From Ectopseudomonas toyotomiensis (GTDB lineage: Bacteria > Pseudomonadota > Gammaproteobacteria > Pseudomonadales > Pseudomonadaceae): a stretch of 64,000 bases of DNA. Below are positions 62,586 to 64,000 of the stretch, in pieces. The stretch covers positions 1 through 64,000 of the forward strand of contig NZ_FOXK01000001.1 of NCBI RefSeq assembly GCF_900115695.1, written 5' to 3'. Position 1 is the first letter of the stretch; the number at the start of each line of letters is the position of its first letter. A program made the position numbers and the translations under genes. The notes beneath the pieces are model-generated. The model was not told where the DNA came from. It ran no database searches and saw only the letters and a program-made list of their open reading frames with translations.

Positions 62586-63323
62586 ATGAGCACCACGGCT
62601 CTCGGACAGGACGAACGCCTGCCGCTGTATCAGCGGTTACGCGACGAAATGCTGGGCAAGATCGCCGCAGGCGAATGGCTGCCCGGCGAAGCCATCCCCA
62701 CCGAAGCGGAGTTGACCCGCCAGTACGGCGTGGCCGTGGGAACGGTGCGCAAGGCGGTGGAAACCCTGGTCGCAGAAGGCCTGCTGCTGCGTGCCCAGGG
62801 CCGCGGCACCTTCGTGCGGCGGCCGAACTTCGACGGCTCGCTGTTTCGCTTCTTTCGTCAGGTCAGCGCCAGCGGCCAGCCTCAGGTGCCGCAAAGCCGT
62901 GTCCTCGACTGCCGTCAGGTGCCTGCCGACGCCGCCGTCAGCCAGGCCCTGAAACTGGGCCAAGACGAGCCCTGCGTCTTTCTCCAGCGCCTGCGCCTGA
63001 TCGAAGGCCGCCCGCTGTTCCATGAACGTATCTGGCTGCCCGCCTCGCGCTTCAGCGCTCTGCTGGATATCGCCCCCGACGACTTCCCGCAATTGCTCTA
63101 TCCCTTCTACGAGCAGCATTGCGGCCAGCGCATCGCCTCGGCCCAGGAAACCCTTACCGTCTCCGCAGCCGATGCAGAGCTCGCTGTCATTCTGGATGTG
63201 GCCGAAACCAGCCCGAGCGTGGTCATCGAACGCACCGCATTGGGCTACGACCGCACGCCGCTGGAATATCGCCTGTCACGTGCGGCGGCGGAGAGCTTCC
63301 GTTACCAGGTGGAAATCAGCTAA
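62586..63323 (+). CDS. GntR-family regulator of the HutC/UTRA type
   Basis: This 245-residue regulator has an N-terminal winged helix (PLYQRLRDEMLGKIAAGEWL, EAELTRQYGVAVGTVRKAVE, GRGTFVRR) and a C-terminal UTRA effector domain (SRVLDCRQVPADAAVSQALK, RPLFHERIWLPASRF). It is divergent from the amidohydrolase and carrier genes and is the probable repressor of that module, responding to a small carboxylate or its derivative. The ATG at 62586 follows GAGG closely. Confidence 0.88.
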   Translation: MSTTALGQDERLPLYQRLRDEMLGKIAAGEWLPGEAIPTEAELTRQYGVAVGTVRKAVETLVAEGLLLRAQGRGTFVRRPNFDGSLFRFFRQVSASGQPQVPQSRVLDCRQVPADAAVSQALKLGQDEPCVFLQRLRLIEGRPLFHERIWLPASRFSALLDIAPDDFPQLLYPFYEQHCGQRIASAQETLTVSAADAELAVILDVAETSPSVVIERTALGYDRTPLEYRLSRAAAESFRYQVEIS

Positions 63324-63345
63324 CAGGCCGTTGTCCTGACGCAAA

Positions 63346-63367
63346 ACGCCCGGGCAAGCCCGGGCGT
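63346..63367. terminator. hairpin between gntR and the CitMHS gene
   Basis: A perfect 10-bp stem ACGCCCGGGC (63346-63355) and GCCCGGGCGT (63358-63367) has a 2-base loop. It lies between convergent genes. It is GC-rich and lacks a T-run on either strand, so it may work with Rho. Confidence 0.65.
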
Positions 63368-63388
63368 CAGATGCACTGCAGACCGTCG

Positions 63389-64000
63389 CTAGAACAACCC
63401 AAGCCCCCAGGCCGCGCCGAACAGCACCAGCGAGAAGCCCCACATCCACCACAGCGAGTAGCGAATGTGCCGGCCCAGGTCCAGCCCGGCCAGACCCAGT
63501 GCCAGCCACAGTGCCGGCGAGAACGGGCTGATGAAGGTGCCGATGATGTTGCCGATGGTCAGCGCATAGACCACGCTGGCCGGCTCGACGCCCTGGGCAC
63601 CGACCACTTCCAGCGTCACCGGCAGCAGCCCGAAGTAGTAGGCATCGGTGCTCAGCATCAGCTCCATCGGCAGGCCGAACAGCCCCAGCACGATGTGCAT
63701 CTGCCCCACCAGCGGTGCCGGCAGCACCTGCGCCAGGTCCTGGGCAATGGAAGTGAGCATGCCGGTGCCGGTGAAGATGCCAAGCATCGAGCCCGCTGCC
63801 AGGATGATCATGCCCATGCTCAGGGCAGCCGGGGCATGCGCCGAGATGCGCTGCATCTGCGCCTTGCCGCCCGGATAGTTGATCAGCAGCGCCAGACACA
63901 GGCCGATCATGAAGATGTAGCCAGCCGGCAACACGCCAGAGAACAGTGAAACCAGCACCGCCAGGAACAGCGTGGCGTTGGCCCAGAGCAGACGCGGGCG
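63389..64000 (-). CDS. CitMHS-family citrate/tricarboxylate transporter (C-terminal part)
   Basis: The gene runs off the right edge. The visible 203 codons, read from the edge, encode about five hydrophobic segments of the CitMHS type: AGYIFMIGLCLALLINYPGG, MIILAAGSMLGIFTGTGML, PMELMLSTDAYYFGLLPV and TIGNIIGTFISPFSPALWL. CitMHS proteins import citrate or a related acid as a metal complex in symport with protons. It probably belongs to the same carboxylate module as the GntR regulator, but the upstream half is not in the window. Confidence 0.85.
   Translation of the reverse strand, partial: RPRLLWANATLFLAVLVSLFSGVLPAGYIFMIGLCLALLINYPGGKAQMQRISAHAPAALSMGMIILAAGSMLGIFTGTGMLTSIAQDLAQVLPAPLVGQMHIVLGLFGLPMELMLSTDAYYFGLLPVTLEVVGAQGVEPASVVYALTIGNIIGTFISPFSPALWLALGLAGLDLGRHIRYSLWWMWGFSLVLFGAAWGLGLF

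Overview
The window looks like a chromosomal segment of a high-GC Pseudomonas, probably of the mendocina/oleovorans type. This is inferred from recognisable Pseudomonas gene families (Slt, Uup, CheV, an octanoyl-CoA-type FabH paralogue, AguA beside a SpuD-like protein, DUF2790) and from REP-type repeats. No rRNA, tRNA or CRISPR array was seen.

Layout. (1) 1-4390: the early region of a Mu-like transposable prophage (DUF2528, DUF3164, GemA/gp16 and Mor families, with small unknowns in a tightly overlapping operon). It stops at mor and runs straight into host genes. (2) 4.5-11.3 kb: housekeeping genes (uup, slt, a MOSC protein, cheV). (3) 11.5-20.5 kb: a complete chemosensory operon (short MCP, CheY, STAS protein, CheA, MCP, CheW, CheR, CheB) followed by a NarL-type regulator. 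Its CheA carries an embedded MshEN/T2SSE-N-like region with an almost perfect c-di-GMP-binding consensus. (4) 20.5-28.5 kb: yegS, a pirin, then a three-gene set (FGGY kinase, GlpD-like oxidase, AGPS-like FAD enzyme) with a divergent AraC-type regulator. (5) 28.5-31.1 kb: an hvfABCD-type RiPP operon whose precursor carries six Cys in EGKCG/EGSCG units, preceded by an ECF-like promoter.

(6) 31.3-34.7 kb: an AT-rich array of integron gene cassettes without an integrase. It has three clear attC sites. Its cargo includes a DUF5343 + HEPN pair (candidate defence or toxin system), a lipoprotein, a large unknown protein and a ribosomal protein bS21 paralogue. (7) 34.9-36.9 kb: an anti-sigma/ECF-sigma pair and a FabH-like synthase. 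As I recall the P. aeruginosa order (PA3281-PA3286), the sigma genes and the hvf operon are normally adjacent, so the cassette array appears to have split one regulatory unit.

(8) 37-44.6 kb: a membrane-anchored glutamate-synthase-like protein, two solute-binding proteins, aguA, a LysR regulator, and a NadR-like/PnuC NAD-salvage pair. (9) 44.7-48.3 kb: a TPR protein and a polymorphic-toxin-like gene with an overlapping presumed immunity gene and a second DUF2247 immunity gene. (10) 48.3-59.4 kb: accessory metabolism and transport (FAD monooxygenase, two SDRs, two LysR regulators, HIT, GST, two MFS proteins, a periplasmic ClpP-like protein). (11) 59.48-60.24 kb: a roughly 755-bp imperfect palindrome without credible genes. 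(12) 60.2-64 kb: a GntR-controlled carboxylate module (MatC-like carrier, amidohydrolase, GntR/UTRA regulator, partial CitMHS transporter).

The most promising material for new biology is the split sigma/hvf unit with the cassette array inside it, the DUF5343-HEPN cassette, the bS21 cassette, and the MshEN-containing CheA. All family assignments come from reading the translated sequences without database searches.
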